Shown: one piece after another, positions 51,864-59,708 of the stretch | Layout: every line of letters starts with the position of its first letter | Position numbering within the stretch: the first letter of the stretch is position 1 | Source: an uncultured bacterium | Lineage (GTDB): Bacteria; Bacillota; Clostridia; Oscillospirales; Ruminococcaceae | Assembly: GCA_905215965.1 (NCBI GenBank) | Contig: CAJMSD010000008.1 | Span: 62,001 to 126,000, forward strand | DNA: 64,000 nucleotides | Reading direction: 5' to 3' | Notes under the pieces: model-generated | What the model was told of the DNA's origin: nothing | The model's input: the letters and a program-made list of their open reading frames with translations, nothing else | The model's database searches: none | Translations under genes and position numbers: made by a program

Positions 51864-52574
51864 TCACTGTTCAGCAACGAGAGTTCCGATATCTTCACCC
51901 ATAATTGCATCATAAATATTATCCGGACGCGTAAGATCAAACACAAGCATTTTCATTCTGTTATCACGACACATAGTGGCGGCAGTGCTGTCCATGACTG
52001 CAAGCTCATCGCTCAGGACCTGACTGAATGTAAGGTTGCTGTACTTCTTAGCGTCATCGAACTTGTGAGGATCCTTATCGTAAACGCCGTCAACAAGAGT
52101 TGCTTTAAGAAAAATATCCGCCTGGATCTCAACCGCACGGAGCGAAGCGGCAGTATCGGTCGAGAAAAACGGGTTACCGGTTCCGCAGCCAAAAATTACG
52201 ATCCTTCCCTTATTCAAATGATTGACAGCTTTGTTGCGGATATACGGTTCAGCAACCTGCTGCATAGTGATAGCAGTCTGAACGCGCACAACGCAGCCGA
52301 GAGATTCAAGAACATCGGCCAAAGCAAGAGCGTTCATAGCAGTTGCCAGCATACCGATATGGTCGGCACGCGTTCTGTCCATAGCTCCGCTTGAACGGCC
52401 GCGCCAGAAGTTTCCTCCTCCTACAACGATACCGATCTGAACTCCGGCATCAGAGCACTTTTTAATACTTTTGCATATTTCGGTAATAACATCATAATTA
52501 AGTCCGGTTTTTTTATCGCCCGCAAGAGCCTCACCGCTGACTTTAAGTAAAATTCTTTTATATTTTGGTTTCAT
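51864..52574 (-). CDS. pyrH: UMP kinase PyrH
   Basis: A 236-residue amino-acid-kinase-fold enzyme that phosphorylates UMP to UDP. Motifs: RILLKVSGEALAG, IGIVVGGGNFWRG, MDRTRADHIGMLATAMNALAL split as DRTRADHIGMLATAMN, FGCGTGNPFFSTDTAA. It is the first gene of the eight-gene cluster; tsf and rpsB, its usual upstream neighbours, are not here. A promoter lies about 40 bp before the ATG. Confidence 0.97.
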   Translation of the reverse strand: MKPKYKRILLKVSGEALAGDKKTGLNYDVITEICKSIKKCSDAGVQIGIVVGGGNFWRGRSSGAMDRTRADHIGMLATAMNALALADVLESLGCVVRVQTAITMQQVAEPYIRNKAVNHLNKGRIVIFGCGTGNPFFSTDTAASLRAVEIQADIFLKATLVDGVYDKDPHKFDDAKKYSNLTFSQVLSDELAVMDSTAATMCRDNRMKMLVFDLTRPDNIYDAIMGEDIGTLVAEQ

Positions 52575-52604
52575 AAAGCACCTCTTAAAATATTATCTAC
52601 ATAT

Positions 52605-52633
52605 ATTTTACACTAAAAACGCTCTTATGTAAA
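52605..52633 (-). promoter_or_regulatory. Promoter of the pyrH-polC cluster
   Basis: On the minus strand TTTACA (52633-52628) and TAAAAT (52610-52605) are 17 bp apart. Confidence 0.65.
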
Positions 52634-52790
52634 GTACATTTTTTCAAAAATAAGTATTTTTCCTAATTTTTTCTATTTTTTACTTAATTAGTTATCGAAC
52701 TTTGGCTGCAAAATCAATTATTATACACATTTTTGTAATGATGCACAAAAATGTTGAGATTTTATTGTTGCGTATTTTCTAACTTTTTTC

Positions 52791-52819
52791 TTGACTTTTC
52801 TAATCGACTGTGATATAAT
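52791..52819 (+). promoter_or_regulatory. Promoter of the tRNA-Ser pair
   Basis: TTGACT-17-TATAAT, about 40 bp before the first tRNA. Confidence 0.85.
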
Positions 52820-52861
52820 ATAAAAGCTGAGTGAGACATTCACTTTTAATTCAATATATGT

Positions 52862-52950
<89 letters not shown>

Positions 52951-52959
52951 TAATTTTTT

Positions 52960-53049
52960 GCGGATTTACCCAAGTGGTGAAGGGGCTCCCCTGCTAAGGG
53001 AGTAGGTCGGGAAACCGGCGCGAGAGTTCAAATCTCTCAATCCGCGCCA
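52960..53049 (+). tRNA. tRNA-Ser (anticodon GCT)
   Basis: Acceptor arms GCGGATT / AATCCGC, discriminator G, encoded CCA. Loop CTGCTAA carries GCT at 52993-52995, with a long variable arm (GTAGGTCGGGAAACCGGCGC) and T loop GTTCAAATC. It lies 9 bp after the first tRNA and is surely in one transcript with it. Confidence 0.97.
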
Positions 53050-53058
53050 AAGCACACC

Positions 53059-53109
53059 CCCCTATAAATCGGATTTTATTCAATAATCTCTGGTTTATAG
53101 GGGTTTTTT
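53059..53109 (+). terminator. Intrinsic terminator of the tRNA transcript
   Basis: A perfect 10 bp stem CCCCTATAAA / TTTATAGGGG with a 25-nt loop, then TTTTTT. Confidence 0.88.
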
Positions 53110-53194
53110 CTAATAATTTTTTTGCTGTATCTCAATTATTTTTTCAGTGAAACATAGTATTTTTTAGAATTATTGCACACAAAAAGGCGGAGAT

Positions 53195-53260
53195 CTATTT
53201 CTCACAAAATACCAAACAGCCGCTGATATGCAGCCCGTCTGCTCTTACTTCGATTTTCAT
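53195..53260 (-). pseudogene. 5' stub of a phage prohead protease gene
   Basis: An ATG after AAAGGAAGTGATAAA opens a 21-codon frame, MKIEVRADGLHISG followed by CLVFCEK and a stop. The first 14 residues match the usual N-terminus of HK97-type prohead proteases (MKIEIRADxVHISGYV). The rest of the protease and the capsid gene are missing. In phages this gene directly follows the portal gene, and here too it lies downstream of a portal remnant on the same strand. Confidence 0.65.
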
Positions 53261-53279
53261 TTTATCACTTCCTTTCTGT

Positions 53280-53296
53280 TTTTGGGTATAAGAAAA
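53280..53296. repeat. 17 bp direct repeat, copy 1
   Basis: TTTTGGGTATAAGAAAA occurs here and at 54191-54207 in the same orientation. The two copies flank the portal-tail gene and its acidic partner. Confidence 0.8.
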
Positions 53297-53322
53297 GCAC
53301 CCTGATCTCTCAAAGTGCTTTT
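53290..53322 (-). terminator. Terminator after the acidic partner gene
   Basis: On the minus strand AAAAGCAC / GTGCTTTT form an 8 bp stem with a 14-nt loop; the T tract merges into the direct repeat. Confidence 0.65.
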
Positions 53323-53345
53323 GTTGGTATTAAGTTTTGTTTTTC

Positions 53346-53576
53346 TTATTCATCCTCGTCAGGTTCATCTTCGTCAGCGCTTTCGAGCAACGGCATTATG
53401 AAGCCGTCTGCATAGTATGATAACTCACTGGTATCAGCTTCACTGTGCTTTTTCATATATTCAATCATATATTCATCAAAGCCTTCAAATCTGTCTGCTA
53501 CCATAAGCATAAATTTTTCAAAATCTTCATAAGTGTCAGGAACACTTTGAAGCAGTTTTTTAAAATCTTTGTTCAT
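53346..53576 (-). CDS. Small acidic protein, possible immunity partner
   Basis: A 76-residue, strongly acidic protein (FEKFMLMVADRFEGFDEYMIEYMKKH; C-terminal run DEDEPDEDE) with probable helical structure. No family is recognised. It starts 12 bp after the stop of the portal-tail gene (ribosome site TTAAGGAAG) and is followed by a terminator, so the two form a transcription unit. Small acidic proteins encoded right after a polymorphic toxin are often its immunity protein; that function is inference. Confidence 0.6.
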   Translation of the reverse strand: MNKDFKKLLQSVPDTYEDFEKFMLMVADRFEGFDEYMIEYMKKHSEADTSELSYYADGFIMPLLESADEDEPDEDE

Positions 53577-53588
53577 ATCGGCACTTCC

Positions 53589-54134
53589 TTAATCGTTTTT
53601 CCATTTCTGGAAAATGTTATAATCGTTGTAACCTCTGATTTCAAAACGATATGCATTCTTGCCGGAAAAATGCATTCCTACAGATTTTCCTGAAAATTTA
53701 GATTCATAAACATCATCAATTTCTCTTACAACTTTGCCGTATTCTATTTTAGGCAATTTCAATTCAGGATAATTATATGGTTTTCCGTTGAAATCATTTT
53801 TGATTTTACCTTTACCATATTTTACACCTGAATTACCTGATTTGTCAACACTTTTATTAGACTTTCCGGAAGAACCTCCTCCACCTCCCGAAGAAAACCG
53901 TCCTTTTGAATCATGGTTGTGATTATACCGGAGTTCAACAGGAAATGCGTCATCGTCTGCACGGCACTCGCCTGTTTCAAGGCTGCTCATCTGACCTGTA
54001 TTCGGCGTGAAGATCTCCATAGTCTCAGGGTTGAGAAGCACATCGCCCAGACCGAGAGTGACAAAGTTAAATCCGACAGGATCGTAATCCTCGGCTTGTC
54101 GTATTTCATCGACCTGTAAGAAGCGGTTTCGCAA
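53589..54134 (-). CDS. Phage portal C-terminal fragment fused to a toxin-like tail
   Basis: A 181-residue frame. Residues ~5-55 (QVDEIRQAEDYDP; FVTLGLGDVLLNPETMEIFTPNTGQ) match the C-terminal end of phage portal proteins. HNHDSKGRFSSGGGGGSSG (~72-90) is the linker that joins phage head proteins to toxin domains. The last ~85 residues (KNDFNGKPYNYPELKLP ... MHFSGKNAYRFEIRGYNDYN) form a domain I cannot name. The start is unclear: the likely first codon is a TTG without a ribosome site, and the portal body is missing, so this is a relic of a larger gene. The tail may be kept as a toxin module with the acidic neighbour. Confidence 0.6.
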   Translation of the reverse strand: MRNRFLQVDEIRQAEDYDPVGFNFVTLGLGDVLLNPETMEIFTPNTGQMSSLETGECRADDDAFPVELRYNHNHDSKGRFSSGGGGGSSGKSNKSVDKSGNSGVKYGKGKIKNDFNGKPYNYPELKLPKIEYGKVVREIDDVYESKFSGKSVGMHFSGKNAYRFEIRGYNDYNIFQKWKND

Positions 54135-54190
54135 AGCTATGCATTTGCTTTTGCAGACCCGTTATTTTTATGCACAAATATTTAATTGGA

Positions 54191-54207
54191 TTTTGGGTAT
54201 AAGAAAA
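54191..54207. repeat. 17 bp direct repeat, copy 2
   Basis: Identical to 53280-53296. It lies just downstream of the 64-codon phage-type gene. Confidence 0.8.
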
Positions 54208-54227
54208 CAGCCTTCATTAAGAACATT

Positions 54228-54422
54228 TTAATCGCTATTTGATTTTCCCCATGTGCTCTCATGAAATTTATATTTTTTGCAAATCTCCTTATAATTTGTC
54301 TCAACTTTTAACTCATCGGGGATGTGAGAATCATCTGAAATAAATCCATCAATTATATCGATATTTTCAAGGCAGTCAATCTCATCAATTTCCACATCTG
54401 TCAACGGACATTTTATACTCAT
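54228..54422 (-). CDS. Small phage-type protein with CPLTD motif
   Basis: A 64-residue acidic protein that starts MSIKCPLTDVEIDEIDCLEN and ends KEICKKYKFHES. The spaced cysteines (CPLTD ... DC ... C) and the length recall small proteins of unknown role in Firmicute prophages that begin CPLxDxxID. The ATG follows AAAGGAGATCAGCAGC. It belongs to the same relic as the portal fragment. Confidence 0.6.
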   Translation of the reverse strand: MSIKCPLTDVEIDEIDCLENIDIIDGFISDDSHIPDELKVETNYKEICKKYKFHESTWGKSNSD

Positions 54423-54457
54423 GCTGCTGATCTCCTTTCATGCGCGCTTTGCCTGTC

Positions 54458-54481
54458 AAAACCGCCATTAATAACGGCTTT
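54458..54481 (-). terminator. Terminator of the LysR/GNAT transcript
   Basis: On the minus strand AAAGCCG / CGGTTTT form a 7 bp stem with one G-T pair, just past the GNAT stop. Confidence 0.55.
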
Positions 54482-54485
54482 CCCT

Positions 54486-54968
54486 TTACAAAATATACTC
54501 CATTTGTGTTTCTTTTGGCGTCATTCCCATTTTTTCATAAAAGGCTTTTGCGGAGTCGTTTCCTTCCCAGACATTTAACGTAACTTCGTAGCAGCCCAGC
54601 CTTGCAGCTTCTTCTTTTACGTACTCAAAAAGCCTTTGTCCAATATGCATTCCCCTGATATTCGTGTCTACACAGAGATCATCTATAAATAATGACAAGA
54701 ACGGTATCATATTATTTGAAAACGGCTGCTGCTTTAATTCGCAGAAAGCATATCCCACAACTTTATCCTCCGCATCGACTGCTACATAAACGGGTTTGCT
54801 GTCGTCTTTGAATATCTGTAATAATTCGTCAGCTGTGTATTTTGTTGTTCCGCTTATAAAAATATCCGGTCTTATTTTTGCGTGAATTTCAAGGACCTGT
54901 GACAGAAGATCCGTTACTTTTTTAATATCCTTTTCGGCAGCTCTCCTGATTTCTATTTGTTCATTCAT
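54486..54968 (-). CDS. GNAT-family N-acetyltransferase
   Basis: A 160-residue protein with the acetyl-CoA motif VDTNIRGMHIGQRLFEYVKEEAARLG and the C-terminal LNVWEGNDSAKAFYEKMGMTPKE of GNAT enzymes related to the RimI/Eis-like drug and amine acetylators. The substrate is unknown. Its ATG overlaps the LysR stop by 4 nt, so it is co-expressed with that regulator. Confidence 0.9.
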   Translation of the reverse strand: MNEQIEIRRAAEKDIKKVTDLLSQVLEIHAKIRPDIFISGTTKYTADELLQIFKDDSKPVYVAVDAEDKVVGYAFCELKQQPFSNNMIPFLSLFIDDLCVDTNIRGMHIGQRLFEYVKEEAARLGCYEVTLNVWEGNDSAKAFYEKMGMTPKETQMEYIL

Positions 54969-55891
54969 ATATTTTCCTCCAACTCATTATCCTTATGACA
55001 CGTTATTTGAGACTCTTTTACTGTTTCAACAAATCTGAGCACGTCTTCGGGTGCGTCCAAGCTGTAAAGCAAACCGTAGGATATGCAGTAATCCCAATTT
55101 ACGGGTATCGAAACAAGTCCGGGATGAACATCATGCCAGCATTCAATTGTCAGCAGAACCTTGCCCGTTTCCGCACATCGGTTAAATACCGATAAATCGT
55201 AAAATTGCGGAGTATCTTCAATGCGTATCTGCGGATGATTTCTTTCAAGATCATATCGAATGAAATCATTCGTGCCAGAATCCCCTTTCCCGACCATCAT
55301 TATCGTTTCGCCGTAAAGATCTTCAAGGTCTATGCGGCTTTTTTTGGCAAGGTGATGTTCCCGTGATACAGCTATCATTTTCCGGTATTGTCCCAGCGGA
55401 AGAAAGCTGCAGCGGGAAAGCCACGCTTTTGAATCACATACTCCGATAAGAAAATCAAACTTTTCCCCGAGCTTTTCGATCTCCGAAAGAATTCCGTCAT
55501 GATTATCCTCGAAAGGAACGAGATGCAGCTTATATTGAGGAAAATATTTATTAACACTATACCATAAGTCCATAAACGGCTTTGCGGGATTCAGCAAAGA
55601 TGTTCCGACGCAAAAAACAGTATCATTGGCACAAATGCTGGCTTTAGCTTCATTTATGGATTTACGGGAATAATTTATCATAAATTTTGCGTTGCGATAG
55701 ATTATCTCTCCGGCAGAAGTCAGCCGCACTCCCGACGGTGTACGCTCTATCAGCTTTAGCTCCAGATGATTTTCCAGCGCATTCATTTGCTTCATAATTG
55801 CCGTCGGCGATATATACAAACGCTCCGAAGCCTTTGTGAAGCTGCCGCAGTCAACGACTGCGATAAACGTATCAAGTATGGGATTATACAT
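54965..55891 (-). CDS. LysR-family transcriptional regulator
   Basis: A 308-residue regulator with the N-terminal winged helix (DTFIAVVDCGSFTKASERLYISPTAIMKQMNALENHL, shown here in parts: SFTKASERLYISPTA, MKQMNALE) and a C-terminal ligand domain (~90-295). It is divergent from the flavodoxin/aldo-keto reductase operon, with a dyad in the shared 100 bp gap, so it most likely regulates that operon and itself. The inducer is unknown; quinones, aldehydes or other electrophiles would suit the target genes. Confidence 0.93.
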   Translation of the reverse strand: MYNPILDTFIAVVDCGSFTKASERLYISPTAIMKQMNALENHLELKLIERTPSGVRLTSAGEIIYRNAKFMINYSRKSINEAKASICANDTVFCVGTSLLNPAKPFMDLWYSVNKYFPQYKLHLVPFEDNHDGILSEIEKLGEKFDFLIGVCDSKAWLSRCSFLPLGQYRKMIAVSREHHLAKKSRIDLEDLYGETIMMVGKGDSGTNDFIRYDLERNHPQIRIEDTPQFYDLSVFNRCAETGKVLLTIECWHDVHPGLVSIPVNWDYCISYGLLYSLDAPEDVLRFVETVKESQITCHKDNELEENI

Positions 55892-55916
55892 ATTCAGCCT
55901 CCTCTTAGCATCAACT

Positions 55917-55958
55917 TATAGTTTATACTATAATAACATATCGGAGATTCCATGTCAA
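55917..55958 (-). promoter_or_regulatory. LysR promoter and operator dyad
   Basis: On the minus strand TTGACA (55958-55953) and TATTAT (55935-55930) are 17 bp apart. A perfect dyad TATAGT-TTAT-ACTATA (55917-55932) overlaps the -10 and fits the T-N11-A pattern of LysR sites. The plus-strand promoter of the redox operon is weak by eye (TAAAAT at 55971-55976, poor -35), as expected for an activated promoter. Confidence 0.7.
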
Positions 55959-56000
55959 GTTTTTTTGTGATAAAATATAAAAAAAAGGAGGACGATGTTT

Positions 56001-56504
56001 ATGTCAGATAAACTTATAGCGTTTTACTCAAGAGCGGACGAAAACTATGTCAGCGGCATGATAAAAGATCTTGATATCGGCAATACGGAAATTGCAGCAA
56101 ATATCATTGCCGAGCTTACCGGTGCGGATATGTTAAAGATAGAACAATCGCAGCCTTATTCAAAAAATTATAATGAATGCATTGCGCAGGCTCAGGCTGA
56201 CCAGAAGCGTGACGCTCGTCCGGAGCTAAAAGATTATCCCGAAACATTGGATAATTACAGTGTGATCTATCTTGGCTTTCCGAATTACTGGGGCACGATG
56301 CCGATGGCGGTGTTTACCTTTCTGGAACGCTTTGATCTCAAAGGAAAAATCATTAAGCCATTCTGCACCCATGAGGGAAGCGGTCTGGGCAGCAGCATGA
56401 ATGATATCAAAAATCTCTGTCCCAAAGCGCAGGTTGAAAAAGGGCTTGCTATCCGCGGAGGAAGTGCCGAAAGATCAAAGTCGGAAATCGAAAAGTGGCT
56501 TTAA
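56001..56504 (+). CDS. Flavodoxin
   Basis: A 167-residue flavodoxin-like protein. It starts LIAFYSRADENYVSG and shows IYLGFPNYWGTMPMAVFTFLE and PFCTHEGSGLGSS, which bind FMN phosphate and ring in this clostridial flavodoxin group. The phosphate loop is atypical (SRADENYVSG rather than S/TxTGNT), as is usual in the subgroup. Of two in-frame ATGs the one at 56001 is chosen because AGGAGG is 9 nt upstream (only 3 nt from the first). First gene of a six-gene operon; likely an electron donor for the reductases. Confidence 0.9.
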   Translation: MSDKLIAFYSRADENYVSGMIKDLDIGNTEIAANIIAELTGADMLKIEQSQPYSKNYNECIAQAQADQKRDARPELKDYPETLDNYSVIYLGFPNYWGTMPMAVFTFLERFDLKGKIIKPFCTHEGSGLGSSMNDIKNLCPKAQVEKGLAIRGGSAERSKSEIEKWL

Positions 56505-56516
56505 GGAGGAACAGGT

Positions 56517-57479
56517 ATGAAATATGCACAGCTTGGAAATTCCGGAATAAATGTATCGCAGCTCTGCGTAGGCTGCATGAGCTTCGGCAAGCCGTCCGAG
56601 GATTTTCATCAATGGACGCTGAATCCTGAAGAAACCGAAACGATCGTAAAAAAGGCACTTGACCTTGGTATCAATTTCTTTGATACCGCCAACTGCTACT
56701 CTCACGGCACAAGCGAGGAATATCTCGGTCAGGCTCTTAAAAAGAATATCTCCCGCGACAAGGCGATAATAGCCACAAAGGTTTATTTTAATGAAGGACA
56801 TCTCTCGAAAGAGGCTATAAACCGCGAAATCGACGGTTCGCTGAAACGTCTCGGCACAGATTACGTCGATCTTTATATCATTCACAGATTTGATTACAAT
56901 ACTCCGATCGAGGAAACTATGGAAGCTCTTGACGGACTTGTCAAAGCAGGAAAAGTACGCGCTTTAGGAGCTTCTGCAATGTACGGCTATCAGTTCCACA
57001 ATATGCAGCTTGCCGCCGAGAAAAACGGCTGGACAAAATTTGTTTCAATGCAGAATCACTATAATATGCTTTACCGCGAGGACGAACGCGAGCTGATCCC
57101 AATCTGCCGTCAGTATAACGCCGCGCTCACGCCTTACAGTCCGCTTGCGGCAGGCAGACTTGCACGTCCCGAATGGCATACAGATTCAAAACGCAGTCAG
57201 ACTGATAAAACAGCTGCGCAGAAATACGACAGCACGCAGGAAAAAGACTCGTTAATTGTAAAGCGAGTTGCGGAGATCGCCGACAAGTATGATTCTACAA
57301 TGTCACAGATCTCAATTGCATGGCTGCTTTCAAAGGGAGTAACCTCTCCGATCATCGGAGCAACAAAAGCTAAGTATTTTGACGATGCGGCAAAAGCTGT
57401 AGATATTTCGCTTTCACAGGAAGATATCAACTATCTTGAGGCATTGTATATTCCGCATAAGATAGTTGGAGCATTATAA
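56517..57479 (+). CDS. Aldo/keto reductase (YhdN/YajO type)
   Basis: A 320-residue TIM-barrel NADPH-dependent reductase. The catalytic tetrad is visible: Asp and Tyr in FFDTANCYSHG, Lys in IIATKVYF and His in LYIIHRFDYNTP. NADPH contacts appear in PYSPLAAGRLARPEW and GATKAKYFDDA. The substrate is an aldehyde or ketone of unknown nature. It follows the flavodoxin gene by 12 bp with AAGGAGG as ribosome site. Confidence 0.94.
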   Translation: MKYAQLGNSGINVSQLCVGCMSFGKPSEDFHQWTLNPEETETIVKKALDLGINFFDTANCYSHGTSEEYLGQALKKNISRDKAIIATKVYFNEGHLSKEAINREIDGSLKRLGTDYVDLYIIHRFDYNTPIEETMEALDGLVKAGKVRALGASAMYGYQFHNMQLAAEKNGWTKFVSMQNHYNMLYREDERELIPICRQYNAALTPYSPLAAGRLARPEWHTDSKRSQTDKTAAQKYDSTQEKDSLIVKRVAEIADKYDSTMSQISIAWLLSKGVTSPIIGATKAKYFDDAAKAVDISLSQEDINYLEALYIPHKIVGAL

Positions 57480-57497
57480 TCAAGGAGGAATAATTTT

Positions 57498-57908
57498 ATG
57501 AATATAAAAGAAATGAGCGTATTCCCGACAGGAAGCTCAAACGACGCGTTTGCGCAGTATTTTATCGGACAAAGCTATTTGAATATGCTTTCCACCGAAC
57601 AGGCTGCGATCGGCAACGTTACCTTCGAACCGGGCTGCCGCAACAACTGGCATATTCATCATTCGGACAAGGGCGGCGGACAGATACTGCTCGTTACAGC
57701 CGGATCGGGTTGGTATCAGGAATGGGGAAAGCCTGCAAGAAAGCTTGCTCCCGGCGACGTTGTGAATATTCCCGCAAACGTTAAGCATTGGCACGGTGCG
57801 GCGGCAGATTCATGGTTCCAGCATCTTGCGGTAGAAGTGCCGGGAGAAAACTGCAAAAACGAATGGTGCGAACCTGTAGGCGATGAAGAATATAAAAATT
57901 TGAAATGA
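57498..57908 (+). CDS. Cupin-domain protein
   Basis: A 136-residue single-domain cupin. The metal-binding histidines are in NNWHIHHSDKGGGQ and the second motif PGDVVNIPANVKHWHGAAAD. Small cupins of this kind often stand beside a carboxymuconolactone decarboxylase-like gene, as here. The reaction is unknown; isomerisation or detoxification of a reactive carbonyl is possible. Start after AAGGAGG. Confidence 0.92.
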   Translation: MNIKEMSVFPTGSSNDAFAQYFIGQSYLNMLSTEQAAIGNVTFEPGCRNNWHIHHSDKGGGQILLVTAGSGWYQEWGKPARKLAPGDVVNIPANVKHWHGAAADSWFQHLAVEVPGENCKNEWCEPVGDEEYKNLK

Positions 57909-57917
57909 GGTGTTTTT

Positions 57918-58241
57918 ATGGCAAAGGTAACGGCAGGCAGAGATGAACTCGGCACATTTGCTCCAAAGTTTGCAGAGCTGAACGATGATGTGCTTTTCGG
58001 AGAGGTATGGTCAAGAGAGGATAAATTATCCGCACGAGACAGAAGCATCGTTACCGTGACCGCTCTTATGGCAAGCGGAATTCTTGACAGTTCGTTAAAG
58101 TTCCATATTCAGAATGCCAAGAATCACGGAGTAACAAAAGAAGAAATGACAGAGATCATTACTCATGCCGCATTTTATGCAGGCTGGCCGAAAGCATGGG
58201 CAGCGTTCAGAATGGCAAAAGAAGTCTGGGGGGAAGAATAA
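57918..58241 (+). CDS. Carboxymuconolactone decarboxylase-family protein
   Basis: A 107-residue all-helical protein with the family stretch LSARDRSIVTVTALMASG and the terminal EIITHAAFYAGWPKAWAAF. It contains no cysteine at all, so it cannot be an AhpD-type peroxidase, which needs CxxC. It ends with TAATG, shared with the start of the next gene. Probably works with the cupin protein. Confidence 0.92.
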   Translation: MAKVTAGRDELGTFAPKFAELNDDVLFGEVWSREDKLSARDRSIVTVTALMASGILDSSLKFHIQNAKNHGVTKEEMTEIITHAAFYAGWPKAWAAFRMAKEVWGEE

Positions 58242-58777
58242 TGAAAAACGTATTGATCATTTCGGCAAGTCCGAGAAAAGGCGGTAATTCAGATATACTC
58301 TGCGACCGTTTCGCACAGGGAGCTGAGGAAAGCGGTCATAAGGTAGAAAAAATATTTGTTGCATCCAAAAATATTGGATACTGCCGCGGCTGCGGAGTCT
58401 GCAATTCTACTCACAAATGCGTGCAGAAAGACGATATGGCGGAAATACTTGAAAAAATGATTCAGGCTGACGTTATCGTTCTGGCAACTCCGGTATATTT
58501 CTATTCTATGGACGGACAGATGAAAACCTTTATTGACCGTACCGTTCCGAGATATACGGAGATAAGCAATAAGGATTTCTATTTCATCATGACGGCGGCA
58601 GATACGGAAAAGTCCAATCTGGAGCGCACTATGGAGACGTTCCGCGGATTTACCGAGGGTTGCCTTGACGGTGCAAGAGAAGCAGGAATTATTTACGGTA
58701 CAGGCGCATGGAATGTTGGAGAAATTAAATCCACTCCCGCGTATGAAGAAGCATATAAAATGGGAAGGAGCATTTGA
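58241..58777 (+). CDS. NADPH-dependent FMN reductase / iron-sulfur flavoprotein
   Basis: A 178-residue flavodoxin-fold protein. The FMN phosphate loop SASPRKGGNSD is at residues ~8-18, the cysteine motif CRGCGVCN with a nearby C at ~48-60 resembles the compact 4Fe-4S motif of iron-sulfur flavoproteins, and TPVYFYSMDGQMKTFIDR binds the flavin ring. It overlaps the previous gene by one base. Role: electron transfer or reduction of quinones or similar electrophiles. Confidence 0.9.
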   Translation: MKNVLIISASPRKGGNSDILCDRFAQGAEESGHKVEKIFVASKNIGYCRGCGVCNSTHKCVQKDDMAEILEKMIQADVIVLATPVYFYSMDGQMKTFIDRTVPRYTEISNKDFYFIMTAADTEKSNLERTMETFRGFTEGCLDGAREAGIIYGTGAWNVGEIKSTPAYEEAYKMGRSI

Positions 58778-58779
58778 AC

Positions 58780-59619
58780 ATGGAATATGTAACATTGAAT
58801 AATGGCGTTAAAATGCCGAAATTAGGCTATGGAGTTTATCAGGTCGATCCTGCCGAAGCGGAAAGATGCGTGCTTGACGCGATCAGTGTTGGATACCGTT
58901 CCATTGATACTGCTCAGGCTTATGCAAATGAAGAGGGCGTAGGAAACGCGATAGTTAAATGCGGCGTTACCCGTGAGGAGCTGTTCATCACTACTAAAGT
59001 TTGGATTAGCAACGCAGGATATGAAAAGGCAAAAGCGTCTATTGACGAGTCCCTGCGCAAGCTGAAAACAGACTATATAGATCTGCTTCTTATTCATCAG
59101 CCCTTCGGCGACTACTACGGAACATACCGCGCTATGGAAGAGGCGTACAAGGCAGGAAAGGTAAAGGCTATCGGCGTGTCCAACTTCTACCCTGACAGAT
59201 TTATTGATATCCAACATTTTGCGGAGATAAAGCCGGCTGTAAATCAGATCGAAACCCATGTATTCCAGCAGCAGAAAACCGCAAAGAAATACCTCCAAAA
59301 GTACGGCGCACAGATCGAATCGTGGGGACCGTTTGCCGAGGGAAAAAACGACTACTTCAATAATCCCGTTTTAAAGGAGATCGGTGCAAAGTACGGTAAA
59401 TCAACGGCACAGGTCGCTTTGCGCTTCTTGATCCAAAGTGATGTTGTTGTAATTCCGAAGTCAACTCATAAGAAAAGAATGGAAGAAAATTTCAACGTTT
59501 TCGACTTTGCTCTGACTGCTGACGATATGACTGCTATCGAAGCGCTTGACGGCGGCGAAAGTCTGTTTTTCTCGCACTACAATCCCGAAAATGTTGAGTG
59601 GTTTATGACAATGGCATAA
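58780..59619 (+). CDS. Aldo/keto reductase (AKR5, diketogluconate reductase-like)
   Basis: A 279-residue NADPH-dependent reductase of the second AKR type. Tetrad: Asp and Tyr in YRSIDTAQAYANEEGVG, Lys in FITTKVW and His in LLLIHQPFGDYYG; NADPH contacts in IPKSTHKKRMEENF. It differs clearly from the AKR three genes upstream, so the operon holds two AKR specificities. The ATG at 58780 has AAGGAG 9 nt upstream. Confidence 0.93.
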   Translation: MEYVTLNNGVKMPKLGYGVYQVDPAEAERCVLDAISVGYRSIDTAQAYANEEGVGNAIVKCGVTREELFITTKVWISNAGYEKAKASIDESLRKLKTDYIDLLLIHQPFGDYYGTYRAMEEAYKAGKVKAIGVSNFYPDRFIDIQHFAEIKPAVNQIETHVFQQQKTAKKYLQKYGAQIESWGPFAEGKNDYFNNPVLKEIGAKYGKSTAQVALRFLIQSDVVVIPKSTHKKRMEENFNVFDFALTADDMTAIEALDGGESLFFSHYNPENVEWFMTMA

Positions 59620-59640
59620 AAATTTCGGCTGAAAAATTAT

Positions 59641-59682
59641 GAGCTGCCATACCTTACGAAAAGGTACGGCAGCTCTGTTTTA
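59641..59682 (+). terminator. Intrinsic terminator of the redox operon
   Basis: A 15 bp stem with one mismatch (GAGCTGCCATACCTT / AAGGTACGGCAGCTC), loop ACGAA, then TGTTTTATT. Confidence 0.9.
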
Positions 59683-59708
59683 TTAAGCACTCAATATACG
59701 ATTTCTAA

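Noticed and set aside
57918..58241. AhpD alkylhydroperoxidase
   Set aside because: The protein has no cysteine, so the CxxC redox centre is missing.
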